DNA of 64,000 nucleotides, from positions 62,001-126,000 of the forward strand of contig JACQYS010000008.1 in assembly GCA_016208105.1 (NCBI GenBank). Direction: 5' to 3'. A program made the position numbers and the translations under genes. Below, in pieces: positions 53,023-60,892 of the stretch (its first letter is position 1; every line of letters begins with the position of its first letter). The notes under the pieces were generated by a model. That model ran no database searches. It worked only from the letters and a program-made list of their open reading frames with translations, and was not told where the DNA came from. The DNA comes from Desulfovibrio sp. GTDB lineage: Bacteria > Desulfobacterota > Desulfovibrionia > Desulfovibrionales > Desulfovibrionaceae.

Positions 53023-54591
53023 TTACCACCCGAAACCGAATGTGAGGCGTTCCCCGCCCATGACCGCCCTGGGCGGGGTGAAGGAGATGGTCAGCGGCAC
53101 GCGCCCGTCCTTCTCTTCCCCGGCCGTAACGGTCAAATCCGCCGGCGGGACCTGATCGGTCTGGTTGAAGAGGTTCAAGAGCGCCCTGGTCACCATTGCC
53201 GCCGGATCTTCCTGCACGGCATCCGGCGAGGACTCGCGCGTTTGCAACAAGTGGCTCACTATCCTACCGAAGAAGAGCTGAAACACGAATGATCCGCCGT
53301 CCAGGGAAGTCTGCCTGGGCAACATGGTCACGTCCTTGCCTCGGCCCCCGACCAGCGGGGATATCCCCGCTTCCATGAGCTCGGCGATGCGGTTCTCGTC
53401 GAAGAGCCCCTCTGTGGCCGCCGGCCCATCTCCTGAGTCGGCCACGGCCAATTCTTCCACAAACACGGTGCGGTAGTCCGCCAGCCTGGACGGCCAGCCG
53501 TAGGCGGCCACGCTCTTGGCAGCCAGGGTAGCCACCCCCCAGCACGGAGAAAGCCACAACGGGGACTCTTCGGTGAACACGACCGGGCGGGCGGGATTGC
53601 CCGGGCCATACGGAGCGCGGGTGAGGAAACGATTCAAAGTGAGCATGAGCCGCGACGCGCCGGGATGGTCGCGCAGCTTGCGGAACTTGACGAACTGGGC
53701 GTCCTCCAGGGCGCTCTTCAGGTAGCCGAGCTTGGAGAGTTCGCGCCAGGCACCAATGCGGAAGAATGTCATGGACAGTTCCGCCACCACAGGGGCCAAC
53801 AAAGTGTCGGCAAACGCCAGAACCTGCTCGAGAAGCTCGATGCTGGCCGGGGAATTGTCGAACCCGTGGTCGATGACAGTCAGGTGTGGGGTGTCCTCGA
53901 TCAGCTCCACGGCAAGGGCTCCTAGCGCGTCCGCCAGGTTTTCTGGCGACACTGAGCAGAGCTTCAGCCGGACCCGCCCTCCTTCCTTCAGTCCAGCCTT
54001 GCGGGCCAGGCACTCGGCGCCGCGCCAGGCTGATTCGTAGAGCCTGAAGTTGGGGTCCGCGAAGATTCCAGCCACGGCCCGCGCCACAAGCGTCTCGACC
54101 TGGGCCTGCCAGCCTGCCAACCCGGAGCCTCCACTCGCCTGGGACGGCGCTCCGTCGACAGCCACCATGGACAGGATATCGTCAATGGCCCCGGTGTCGG
54201 CCGTTTCTTGCTGCGCTGCCTGGGCGATACTCAAATCCAGGGGCAGGCCCGGCCATTGCGCCCGGATGTCGGCTGCGGCCTTGTCCGGCTGGGCGCCCGA
54301 GGCCCTGGCCTGAGCAAGGTAGGAGCGGCAGGCATCCAGGTCGGCGAGATATGGCGTGTTCTTCACCACATTCTCTGGCTTGAATCCGGAAAGGCTCGAA
54401 ACAGCCACATCCAGCCCGGCCTCGGGGCAGACGTCCTTGGAGAGTTCTACCCAGAACCTTGGGGCCATCTGGGCCAGGGCATCGTCTAAGGTATAGAGGT
54501 CGGTCTCCACCACGCGCGGCTTGTAACCTTGGGCGGCCACCGGCGCGAAGGGCGCCAGGGCCAGGATGGTGAACGGCTGAACGCTTGGCAT
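53023..54591 (-). CDS. Fused TssB-TssC contractile sheath protein
   Basis: 522 residues from the ATG at 54591, which has AGGAG at 6 bases. Residues about 5-95 look like TssB (KPRVVETDLYTLDDALAQMAP; GFKPENVVKNTPYLADLDACR). After a linker, residues about 133-522 look like TssC: IDDILSMV, FADPNFRLYESAWRGAECLA, ASRLMLTLNRFLTRAPYGP and CWGVATLAAKSVAAYGWPS. Normally these are two proteins of about 170 and 490 residues that interlock into the sheath; here they are one shorter chain. The frame remains open to 55590 but would run antisense through a glycosyltransferase gene and is rejected. It could be the sole sheath or an accessory one. Confidence 0.88.
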   Translation of the reverse strand: MPSVQPFTILALAPFAPVAAQGYKPRVVETDLYTLDDALAQMAPRFWVELSKDVCPEAGLDVAVSSLSGFKPENVVKNTPYLADLDACRSYLAQARASGAQPDKAAADIRAQWPGLPLDLSIAQAAQQETADTGAIDDILSMVAVDGAPSQASGGSGLAGWQAQVETLVARAVAGIFADPNFRLYESAWRGAECLARKAGLKEGGRVRLKLCSVSPENLADALGALAVELIEDTPHLTVIDHGFDNSPASIELLEQVLAFADTLLAPVVAELSMTFFRIGAWRELSKLGYLKSALEDAQFVKFRKLRDHPGASRLMLTLNRFLTRAPYGPGNPARPVVFTEESPLWLSPCWGVATLAAKSVAAYGWPSRLADYRTVFVEELAVADSGDGPAATEGLFDENRIAELMEAGISPLVGGRGKDVTMLPRQTSLDGGSFVFQLFFGRIVSHLLQTRESSPDAVQEDPAAMVTRALLNLFNQTDQVPPADLTVTAGEEKDGRVPLTISFTPPRAVMGGERLTFGFGW

Positions 54592-54693
54592 GACTACTCC
54601 TGAACGGTAAGGATTTCTTGTCTTATAGCACGAGTGCGTATCCGCGCGAAAGACATTTCCAGCCCTGGTGCCAGGGCAAATATTACCTCGGCA

Positions 54694-54732
54694 CGCTCCT
54701 TGCTTCTCGTTGGCAACGCGAAGCAAGGAGCG
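54694..54732 (+). promoter_or_regulatory. 39-bp palindrome covering the ribosome-binding site of the 54736 gene
   Basis: Two 19-base arms (54694-54712 and 54714-54732) around a single G are complementary except for one T:C pair (54707/54719). The 3' arm contains the AAGGAG (54725-54730) of the next gene, and its start codon begins three bases later. In RNA the hairpin would hide the ribosome-binding site. As DNA it could be an operator. Confidence 0.8.
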
Positions 54733-54735
54733 CTT

Positions 54736-55662
54736 ATGAAAACCGTGGACATCGCCCAGGCCAAAATTCAGCCCGTACTCATGATATTGACCCACCCCTT
54801 CCGTGGCGTCAAAAATCTGCTCATTACCTTGCGCTGCCTGGAACGCTACACTGATCTGCGTTCTTTCAAAAAGATATACATTCTGGCCAATGCCAGTTTC
54901 GGGGAACATCTGCTTCTCATTCAAAAATACGTCAAGAAATACCCAGGACTTATCCAGGACGTTCACTGCTCTCCTCCCGGACACAATCCCTGCGTGGCCC
55001 ACATGCAGAACCTTGTGCACGAGCGACACTTCAAGGACGTCATCCTGAAGATGGACGACGATATCTTCGTAACCCCGGGTTGGCTTCCGCCTATCCTGGA
55101 GGGCTTCAAAAAATACCAGGATGACCCGCAGGCAGGAATGGTCACGCCGATGGTGCCCATCAACACCATGGGGGTTAAGATCCTCTGGGATGCCCTTGGG
55201 AATCTCTACGGCGACGAGTACAAGGACATCTGGGTGCGCGGCGGCCATATCGGCACGAACATCCAATACCATCAGTTCATCTGGGAGAAGGTCCTGAATG
55301 ATGACCTGATATCCAAATACCTGGCAACCGTCACCGAGCCTTATCATGTTTCCACAGGCCCCGGTTCTCATCTGAGCATAAACTGTTGCCTCTATGACTA
55401 TAGAGTCATGGACAAGGCGTATCCGTACAATCTCGAAGACGAGTGGTTTCCGGACGGCGAAAAGAAGTTCGATGAATCCATCATCAACCGCTTCGTCCGC
55501 GACGGGCACCTTAAGACCATAGTGGCAAGACGCTCTGTAGTTCACCACTACTCTTTCAACAAGGTACAGGTGGAACTCATGCAGTCCCACCCAATCGAGA
55601 TGGTGTATGAGTACCTCATGCGCCTGGAGTCACCTGGCAAGACTATTCGCGCCGCGAGTTGA
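54736..55662 (+). CDS. Glycosyltransferase-like protein (GT-A type)
   Basis: 308 residues. The fold looks like GT-A: an N-terminal strand (QPVLMILTHPF), then the DxD-type motif ILKMDDDIFVTPGWL (about 110-125) typical of metal-dependent nucleotide-sugar transferases. A second Asp-rich region reads NLEDEWFPDGEKKFDE. The start at 54736 has AAGGAG at 5 bases; the upstream frame to 54634 runs through the palindrome. The gene begins a set of glycan genes on the plus strand beyond the T6SS locus. Its ribosome-binding site lies in a hairpin, which suggests post-transcriptional control. Donor and acceptor are unknown. Confidence 0.78.
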   Translation: MKTVDIAQAKIQPVLMILTHPFRGVKNLLITLRCLERYTDLRSFKKIYILANASFGEHLLLIQKYVKKYPGLIQDVHCSPPGHNPCVAHMQNLVHERHFKDVILKMDDDIFVTPGWLPPILEGFKKYQDDPQAGMVTPMVPINTMGVKILWDALGNLYGDEYKDIWVRGGHIGTNIQYHQFIWEKVLNDDLISKYLATVTEPYHVSTGPGSHLSINCCLYDYRVMDKAYPYNLEDEWFPDGEKKFDESIINRFVRDGHLKTIVARRSVVHHYSFNKVQVELMQSHPIEMVYEYLMRLESPGKTIRAAS

Positions 55663-55812
55663 GCCGGACATCAGGACGACTGAAACGCCAAAGCATTCGA
55701 GCAACAGGGCTGGTCTCTCCTGGAGAAGTTCATTGCGTTCAGGGCTTGAAGCATGTCAAACGTCTGAAGCCGACACTGGCGAACAAAAGCAGGAGCCCGC
55801 TCGAGCCGCATC

Positions 55813-57684
55813 ATGAGAATCCTCATCGTTGCCCCCCGTTTCGTGGCCAAGGCGGGCGACTACTACGAGTTCCCCTTGGGCCTGAGCTACGTATCGGCCT
55901 GTTTGAAGCGCAAAGGGTTCGACGTCGAATGTTTGAACCTCAACCACACTGACACATCCCCCGAGCAAACCGTGTCCAGGGCGGTACGTTCTCTGGACAT
56001 CGATCTAGTCATGAGCGGAGGACTCTCTGCCCATTATTGGGCGGTGCGACAGGTTTTCGACTCTGCAAGGCTGGGCAGGAAGGACGTGCTCACTGTTGCC
56101 GGAGGAGGCCTCGTCTCCAGCGAACCCGAACTCATGCTGAACGCTCTGGGGCTGACTGCGGGAGTTATCGGAGAAGGCGAACTCACTTCAACGGAGTTGG
56201 TGGAATGCCTTTCCCACGGTGGGAATCTCGCCGATGTACCCGGCATCGTCCACCGAGATGAGTCCGGAACACTCAGCCTCACGAAGGTTCGCCCGTCCAT
56301 ATCCGATCTGGATATAGCCCCTTTCCCGGATTACGACAGTTTCGGGGTGGAATCATACCTGGACATTCAAAGGCCTGGCGACAACTACTATCTCTATCCT
56401 TTCGACAAGCCCCGCCTTCTTCCCGTCATCTCCAGTCGCTCCTGCCCGTACAGCTGCACGTTCTGCTATCACCCACTGGGCAAGAAATACCGGAGGCGCA
56501 GCCTCGAGTCCTTCTTTATCGAACTGGACTCTTACCGCGAGCGTTACGGCATCAACATGCTGGCGATTCTCGACGAGCTATTCCCGACGAGTTCTCCCTG
56601 GCTTGAAGATTTCTGCAACCGCATGCGCGAGCGGGATCTGCTCTGGATCGCCCAGTTGCGGGTCAGCGGCATAACCCGCGATGCACTGAAATCCATGAAG
56701 GAGGCCGGCCTCTTCTACATCAGCTACGGCATTGAGTCCGCCTCTCCGACGATTCTGAAAAGCATGCGCAAGCACATCACAGTAGCTGAAGTGGAGTCCG
56801 CACTCAGCCAGACACAGGCTGAGAACATAGGCATCCAGGGAAACCTCCTGTTTGGTGATCCTGCCGAAACGCTCAAAACGGCCAAGGAATCACTCGACTG
56901 GTGGGAGCGAAATCCCCACTACCACCTCGCCATGAATCTCGTGATCCCATACCCTGGCTCAGTGATCTACCAACAGTGCCTCTCCCGGGGAATCATCCAC
57001 GACAAGCTGGCCTTCATCGAACAGGGATGCCCCCCTCCAAACATGACCACCATGGGGGATGCTGAATTGGAATCCGTCGTCGGACGAATAGCGGATCTCA
57101 AGGTGGCGAAGCGTATGTTCTGCGAGGCAAGCGCGAAAGATATCGGATTCGACAAAGTGAAAGGGAGGCATGTCCACGAACTCTCCACCACATGCCCCAG
57201 GTGCGGCGCGGCCAACATTTACGGCAACTTTGTCTGTGAGCAGTTCGAGGTATTCAAACTCTCCTGCCGCTCGTGCAACCAACGCTTCGATTGCTCACCC
57301 CTGGTGTTTCCCCACCTTCTGGAGAAAGTCGCTCCTCTCCAGTCCGCATTGGATGTGGCAAAAAGAACCGGACGGCCACTAGCTGGAGCTCCGGCGCTCT
57401 TTCGGCCCACCTTCGAGGAATACCTCGGACTCATGGGGTTTGCTTTCGAGGATTTCGATTGGCGCTTATTCCTGGACGACAGACCGCAGCGGGTCGGGTT
57501 GGAATACGCTCCTGGAGTATACGTTCGCGCCTTGAACGCAGTCGACCTCTACGACCTACCGAAAGGATTGGCGGTCTTCGTTCCTCCGTACCCTGGTTGT
57601 GAGAATATTGTACGCAAGCTTCGCGAAAACTATTGCTTGGCTGAGAGGGATATTCTCCACTCCGCCGGTGGTGTCGGGATCTGA
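55813..57684 (+). CDS. B12-binding radical SAM protein with internal zinc ribbon
   Basis: 623 residues. The N-terminal cobalamin-binding Rossmann domain (about 1-150) has FPLGLSYVSACLKRKGFDV and VAGGGLVSSEPE. The radical SAM domain (about 195-420) has the cluster motif Cys211-x3-Cys215-x2-Cys218 (SCPYSCTFC) and GIESASP. A zinc-ribbon-like block with two CxxC pairs (about 460-495) and a C-terminal Rossmann-like domain follow. Relatives methylate or rearrange unactivated carbons. In a glycan locus it may modify a sugar or lipid. It converges with a glycosyltransferase, 35 bases apart. The ribosome-binding site is distant. Confidence 0.88.
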   Translation: MRILIVAPRFVAKAGDYYEFPLGLSYVSACLKRKGFDVECLNLNHTDTSPEQTVSRAVRSLDIDLVMSGGLSAHYWAVRQVFDSARLGRKDVLTVAGGGLVSSEPELMLNALGLTAGVIGEGELTSTELVECLSHGGNLADVPGIVHRDESGTLSLTKVRPSISDLDIAPFPDYDSFGVESYLDIQRPGDNYYLYPFDKPRLLPVISSRSCPYSCTFCYHPLGKKYRRRSLESFFIELDSYRERYGINMLAILDELFPTSSPWLEDFCNRMRERDLLWIAQLRVSGITRDALKSMKEAGLFYISYGIESASPTILKSMRKHITVAEVESALSQTQAENIGIQGNLLFGDPAETLKTAKESLDWWERNPHYHLAMNLVIPYPGSVIYQQCLSRGIIHDKLAFIEQGCPPPNMTTMGDAELESVVGRIADLKVAKRMFCEASAKDIGFDKVKGRHVHELSTTCPRCGAANIYGNFVCEQFEVFKLSCRSCNQRFDCSPLVFPHLLEKVAPLQSALDVAKRTGRPLAGAPALFRPTFEEYLGLMGFAFEDFDWRLFLDDRPQRVGLEYAPGVYVRALNAVDLYDLPKGLAVFVPPYPGCENIVRKLRENYCLAERDILHSAGGVGI

Positions 57685-57719
57685 GCGTTTTCTCTACTTA
57701 CGTCCCACAAACTGGATGA

Positions 57720-58835
57720 TCAGCACTCCCCAACCTGACACTCCGGCAGAAATACATGCACTATTTTCTCCCGTGGGATCCCCCGGCCCACAAGGGCGGC
57801 CTGTTTCGCACCATCCGGGTCGAAGCCGCAGATTAGAACGTAGTCTCCGCCCCAGTTCCCGAATCTCTCCTCGTCCATGAATGGGATTGCGAAGTATCGG
57901 CCCTCGCCAAGTACTCCAGGCAGCGCCCCCAGCTCGTCGAGTATGTCCAGCACCACTTTTTCCACCGGGCCGAGCCCCAGCACCGCTAGCTTCATGCCAG
58001 GCCTGCCATGCATGAAGAATCCCAAGAAATAACGGATGCGGCTGCGCAGCCGGGCATAGCCGGTTCCAAAAGCCTCCAGTACGTCCGGGGAACGGTCCCT
58101 GACCCGGAAGACCTCTTCCCCGCGCTTCTGGGCAATGTGGATATTGGGACCGATGATGTCGTAGAGCGAGTTGTCGTACTCCTCGCGCATGCGACACATG
58201 CGTGTGTTGGGATGCATCCTGTTGGCTCCCAGGTTCACAGGCAGATTTTTCATGACAAAGCCGTGCTGCCAGATGCGCACCCAGTAGTCGTGATCGTCGC
58301 GTGGATGCGACTCCAGATAATCGCCAACTGTTTCGTACACTTCCCGGCGGTAAAGAAACGTCGGTCCCACCAAACAGTAGGAGAGGAGCCGGTCCGGATC
58401 GAAGGGCCCATAGTGCAGGATTTCATGGGATCTGCCCATGGAATCAATGTTCTCGAAGTCTGAGTAGACGAATCCCACGTCAGGGTTATCATCCAATTCA
58501 CGCACCATGGTTTCCAGCCAGTCAGGATAGGGGACATTGTCTGTCTGGTGCCAACAGACATATTGCCCCCGCGTGCGCCTAAAACCCTCGTTGAGGGCCT
58601 TTCCCATCCCAGGTTCCGGATATCGAACTGCTATCACGCGCGGGTCATCGATCGAGTCGAGAATATCCCAGGTCGCGTCCGTGGAGGCGTAGTCCATGAC
58701 AATGAGTTCCCAGTCCGCGAATGTCTGGGCCATGATGGCCGCGATGGTTCCCCCAATGTACGCCCCGTGGTTATGCGAGGGCATGACGATGGACACTTTC
58801 GGGGAAATAACGGTCGATTTAGTAGCCTTTGGCAT
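57720..58835 (-). CDS. Family 2 glycosyltransferase with appended C-terminal domain
   Basis: 371 residues from the ATG at 58835 (AAAGG at 7 bases); the frame extends to 58874. The GT2 domain (about 10-225) has KVSIVMPSHNHGAYIGGTI, MDYASTDATWDIL, CWHQTDN and a DFENID acidic motif. The last 90 residues form a Rossmann-like domain (KLAVLGLGPVEKVVLDILDEL; DYVLICGFDPDGAKQAALVG), similar in kind to the end of the convergent radical SAM protein. It probably transfers a sugar in a surface polysaccharide. Upstream lies an AT-rich gap and then an insertion sequence. Confidence 0.85.
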   Translation of the reverse strand: MPKATKSTVISPKVSIVMPSHNHGAYIGGTIAAIMAQTFADWELIVMDYASTDATWDILDSIDDPRVIAVRYPEPGMGKALNEGFRRTRGQYVCWHQTDNVPYPDWLETMVRELDDNPDVGFVYSDFENIDSMGRSHEILHYGPFDPDRLLSYCLVGPTFLYRREVYETVGDYLESHPRDDHDYWVRIWQHGFVMKNLPVNLGANRMHPNTRMCRMREEYDNSLYDIIGPNIHIAQKRGEEVFRVRDRSPDVLEAFGTGYARLRSRIRYFLGFFMHGRPGMKLAVLGLGPVEKVVLDILDELGALPGVLGEGRYFAIPFMDEERFGNWGGDYVLICGFDPDGAKQAALVGRGIPREKIVHVFLPECQVGEC

Positions 58836-59273
58836 CGGGAAACCTTTTTTTAGCATGCGATTTATGTCCATCACCCCGCAGCGTTAGCCCTGACTCTTAG
58901 GCCCAGCAGCGACGGTAGGATTCGAAACCGTCGAGAACGGCCATGACGCCTGGGGAATGCGGGGAATATCCAGGCTCAACAACAAGCCGCAACATTGCTA
59001 AATCCAAGCGAACGATAAATATATCACTACTGATCAGACCACCATTCCACCCTATGAAATAGAAATCCTCTTACTGAAGCTGCCCCGCTGGACCAGATAT
59101 TGGTTTGAATTAAGTTTGTATACTACCAGAAAAACCCCCTCTTACCTAAATCAAGTAGCTCTGGTCGGGATGCCCGCCCCACCAAACCAGACTATGAACT
59201 GTTTAGCTAGTTATTGTCTGATTAGCCCGAACTTGCTTATACCCTATAACCAATGTTCATGAGACAACATGAT
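58836..59273. other. AT-rich non-coding gap before the insertion sequence
   Basis: No coding frame longer than about 100 codons is convincing. The stretch is clearly AT-richer than flanking genes, especially 58990-59260. It presumably holds the promoter of the minus-strand glycosyltransferase. No remnant gene could be identified. Confidence 0.4.
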
Positions 59274-59277
59274 TGGA

Positions 59278-59305
59278 AGAGGTGGTCCCCGTCGTTCGGA
59301 CAGGT
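59278..59305 (+). repeat. Insertion sequence inverted repeat, orfB side
   Basis: It shares 13 + 10 bases with the opposite end on the reverse strand (AGAGGTGGTCCCC and TCGGACAGGT), at the same 18-base offset. Confidence 0.88.
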
Positions 59306-59339
59306 TGACGGCTTGGATAAGGTGGAACCTGTTGTTCCA

Positions 59340-60224
59340 TTATGCCGCCTTGAAGCCTACCAGGGACGGATTTAATCCCGGCCCCGGCTTCTGGTTCCCG
59401 GAATACACTTCGTCGGGCGTCATGTCGTCCAGGCTGGAGTGCGGCCGGTTGGCATTGTCGTAGCCGACCCATTTGCCGATACCCGATCTTGCTTCGCTCC
59501 CCGTTTCAAAAGTCCGTAGATAAACACACTCGTACTTCAGGGATCTCCACAGTCGTTCGATCATGACGTTGTCCATCCAACGGCCACGTCCATCCATGGA
59601 TATCCGCACGTTGGCGTCCTTCAAGGCCTGGGTGAAATCCAGGCTAGTGAACTGGCTTCCCTGGTCAGTGTTGAAGATGTCCGGCGTTCCATACCGACCA
59701 AATGCTTCTTCCAAGGCCGCAACGCAGAAATCAGCCTCCATGGTGTTCGACAGCCGCCAGGTCAGAACATTTCGGCTGTGCCAATCCATGATCGCCACCA
59801 AGTACAAAAAAACACGGCGCATCGGGATGTAGCTGATGTCCGCACACCAAACTTGGTTGGCCTTCTCGATGACCAGCCCGCGTAGCAGGTATGGGTAAAC
59901 CTTGTGCTCGGGATGCGGAATGCTCGTGCGCGGCTTCTGGTAGATCGCCATCAGCCCCATCTTGCGCATCAGTCTGCGTACCCGTTTTCCGCCGACGTGG
60001 TAACCAAGGCGACGGAGGTGGCGCACCATTTGCCGTCGTCCATACCACGGCGTTTCGAGAAACTGCTCGTCGATCAGTCGCATCAGCGTATGGTTCAGGA
60101 CGCTTTCCCCGGTCTCCTCATAGTAGAATCCGGAGCGGCTGAAGCCCAGCAGGTGACACTGTCTGACGATACTGAGCCGGGGATGGCTTGGTTCGACCAT
60201 CCCTCTCCTTCGGGCGAGGCTCAA
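59340..60224 (-). CDS. IS3-family transposase OrfB (DDE integrase)
   Basis: 294 residues. An HTH_21-type N-terminal part is followed by an rve integrase core with the DDE acids in VWCADISYIP, FNTDQGSQF and DNVMIERLW, and the usual CRF-type end (YDNANRPHSSLDDMTP). It begins with a weak TTG overlapping the orfA stop (TTGA); an ATG at 60200 with AAGGAG upstream is an alternative. In this family the active enzyme is usually OrfAB made by -1 frameshifting, and the frame and slippery site here fit that. The gene appears intact. Confidence 0.93.
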   Translation of the reverse strand: MSLARRRGMVEPSHPRLSIVRQCHLLGFSRSGFYYEETGESVLNHTLMRLIDEQFLETPWYGRRQMVRHLRRLGYHVGGKRVRRLMRKMGLMAIYQKPRTSIPHPEHKVYPYLLRGLVIEKANQVWCADISYIPMRRVFLYLVAIMDWHSRNVLTWRLSNTMEADFCVAALEEAFGRYGTPDIFNTDQGSQFTSLDFTQALKDANVRISMDGRGRWMDNVMIERLWRSLKYECVYLRTFETGSEARSGIGKWVGYDNANRPHSSLDDMTPDEVYSGNQKPGPGLNPSLVGFKAA

Positions 60225-60508
60225 CGCCCGAAGGCTTTGGCCAAAAAATCTCGTTCCACTGTCAGCTGGCCGATCTTGGCATGAAGATCCTTGATCTGCG
60301 CCTCGCTGAATTCCTGCGGCCGTTCAAGCTTACCGGAGAAGATACCCACCAACCCGTCCATCGCCAGCTTCTTCCATTGGGCGATCAGATTCGGGTGGAC
60401 GCCGAATCGCACGGACAGCTGCGCCAGCGTCTCTTCACCCTTTAAGGCCTCTTTAGCCACTTTCGCCTTGAACTCAGCCGAGTAACGGGTCCGCTTGCCC
60501 TTGGACAT
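60221..60508 (-). CDS. IS3-family OrfA (helix-turn-helix)
   Basis: 95 residues in a transposase_8 type HTH: TRYSAEFKAKVAKEALKGEE, then LSVRFGVHPNLIAQWKK and a leucine-containing C-terminal helix for dimer contact. It binds the inverted repeats and contributes to the OrfAB fusion. GGAGGG lies 5 bases before the ATG. The stop overlaps orfB. Confidence 0.93.
   Translation of the reverse strand: MSKGKRTRYSAEFKAKVAKEALKGEETLAQLSVRFGVHPNLIAQWKKLAMDGLVGIFSGKLERPQEFSEAQIKDLHAKIGQLTVERDFLAKAFGR
60242..60248 (-). other. Predicted -1 ribosomal frameshift heptamer T_TTT_TTG
   Basis: In the orfA frame the codons read GAT TTT TTG, giving the heptamer T TTT TTG of the X_XXY_YYZ type. The -1 frame after it is open and leads directly into orfB. 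Translation slipping here would make the OrfAB transposase. Confidence 0.75.
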
Positions 60509-60541
60509 GATCCCTCCGTGTGCCTTGGCTCCACCTTATAC

Positions 60542-60569
60542 ACCTGTCCGAGGATTGGGGACCACCTCT
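60542..60569 (-). repeat. Insertion sequence inverted repeat, orfA side
   Basis: It is the reverse-complement counterpart of the repeat at 59278-59305. It lies 33 bases beyond the orfA start and may overlap its promoter. Confidence 0.88.
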
Positions 60570-60892
60570 GACCATTTGTTCTGAGAGTTATCTCAATTTG
60601 AGAGGTCATTGTATAGGGTTCAGGTCAATTCTCCGGATACAACATAATATCAGGACCAAGGTACGCGTGAAGCTCAAAGCTAGAACTCGACCAATATCTC
60701 AACTATTGCCTGGCACTAGCATTGGGAGATTAACACCAGAGCGAACCGAATTATTAATGCATGTTGGCTTGATAATCATCTTGACTAAATCGCCGGTGAT
60801 CCTGAACAGTTTCTCATTGCAAGGGATAAGCTCACGCTTTATGAGTTCTATGGAAATCAGCTCACAACCTCTGGGATACGCTCAGGAGTTCT
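60570..60892. other. AT-rich non-coding gap after the insertion sequence
   Basis: A plus-strand frame (60520-60906) crosses the insertion-sequence end and has no domain, so it is not called. The base composition is low in GC. Apart from AGGAG at 60884-60888 before the next gene, no feature was identified. Confidence 0.4.

Larger units (their letters stand above)
59278..60569 (-). mobile_element. IS3-family insertion sequence, apparently complete
   Basis: About 1.29 kb. Terminal inverted repeats of 28 bases share AGAGGTGGTCCCC and TCGGACAGGT, aligned with a 5-base mismatch block between (59278-59305 and 60542-60569). Two genes occupy it, orfA and orfB in the -1 frame, with a T_TTT_TTG heptamer near the end of orfA. 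No target-site duplication was recognisable with these ends. It sits between a glycosyltransferase and a nonulosonate cluster. Confidence 0.9.

Noticed and set aside
54592-55590. N-terminal 333-residue extension of the sheath gene frame on the minus strand
   Set aside because: It runs antisense through the plus-strand glycosyltransferase, lacks domain similarity, and the ATG at 54591 has a good AGGAG.
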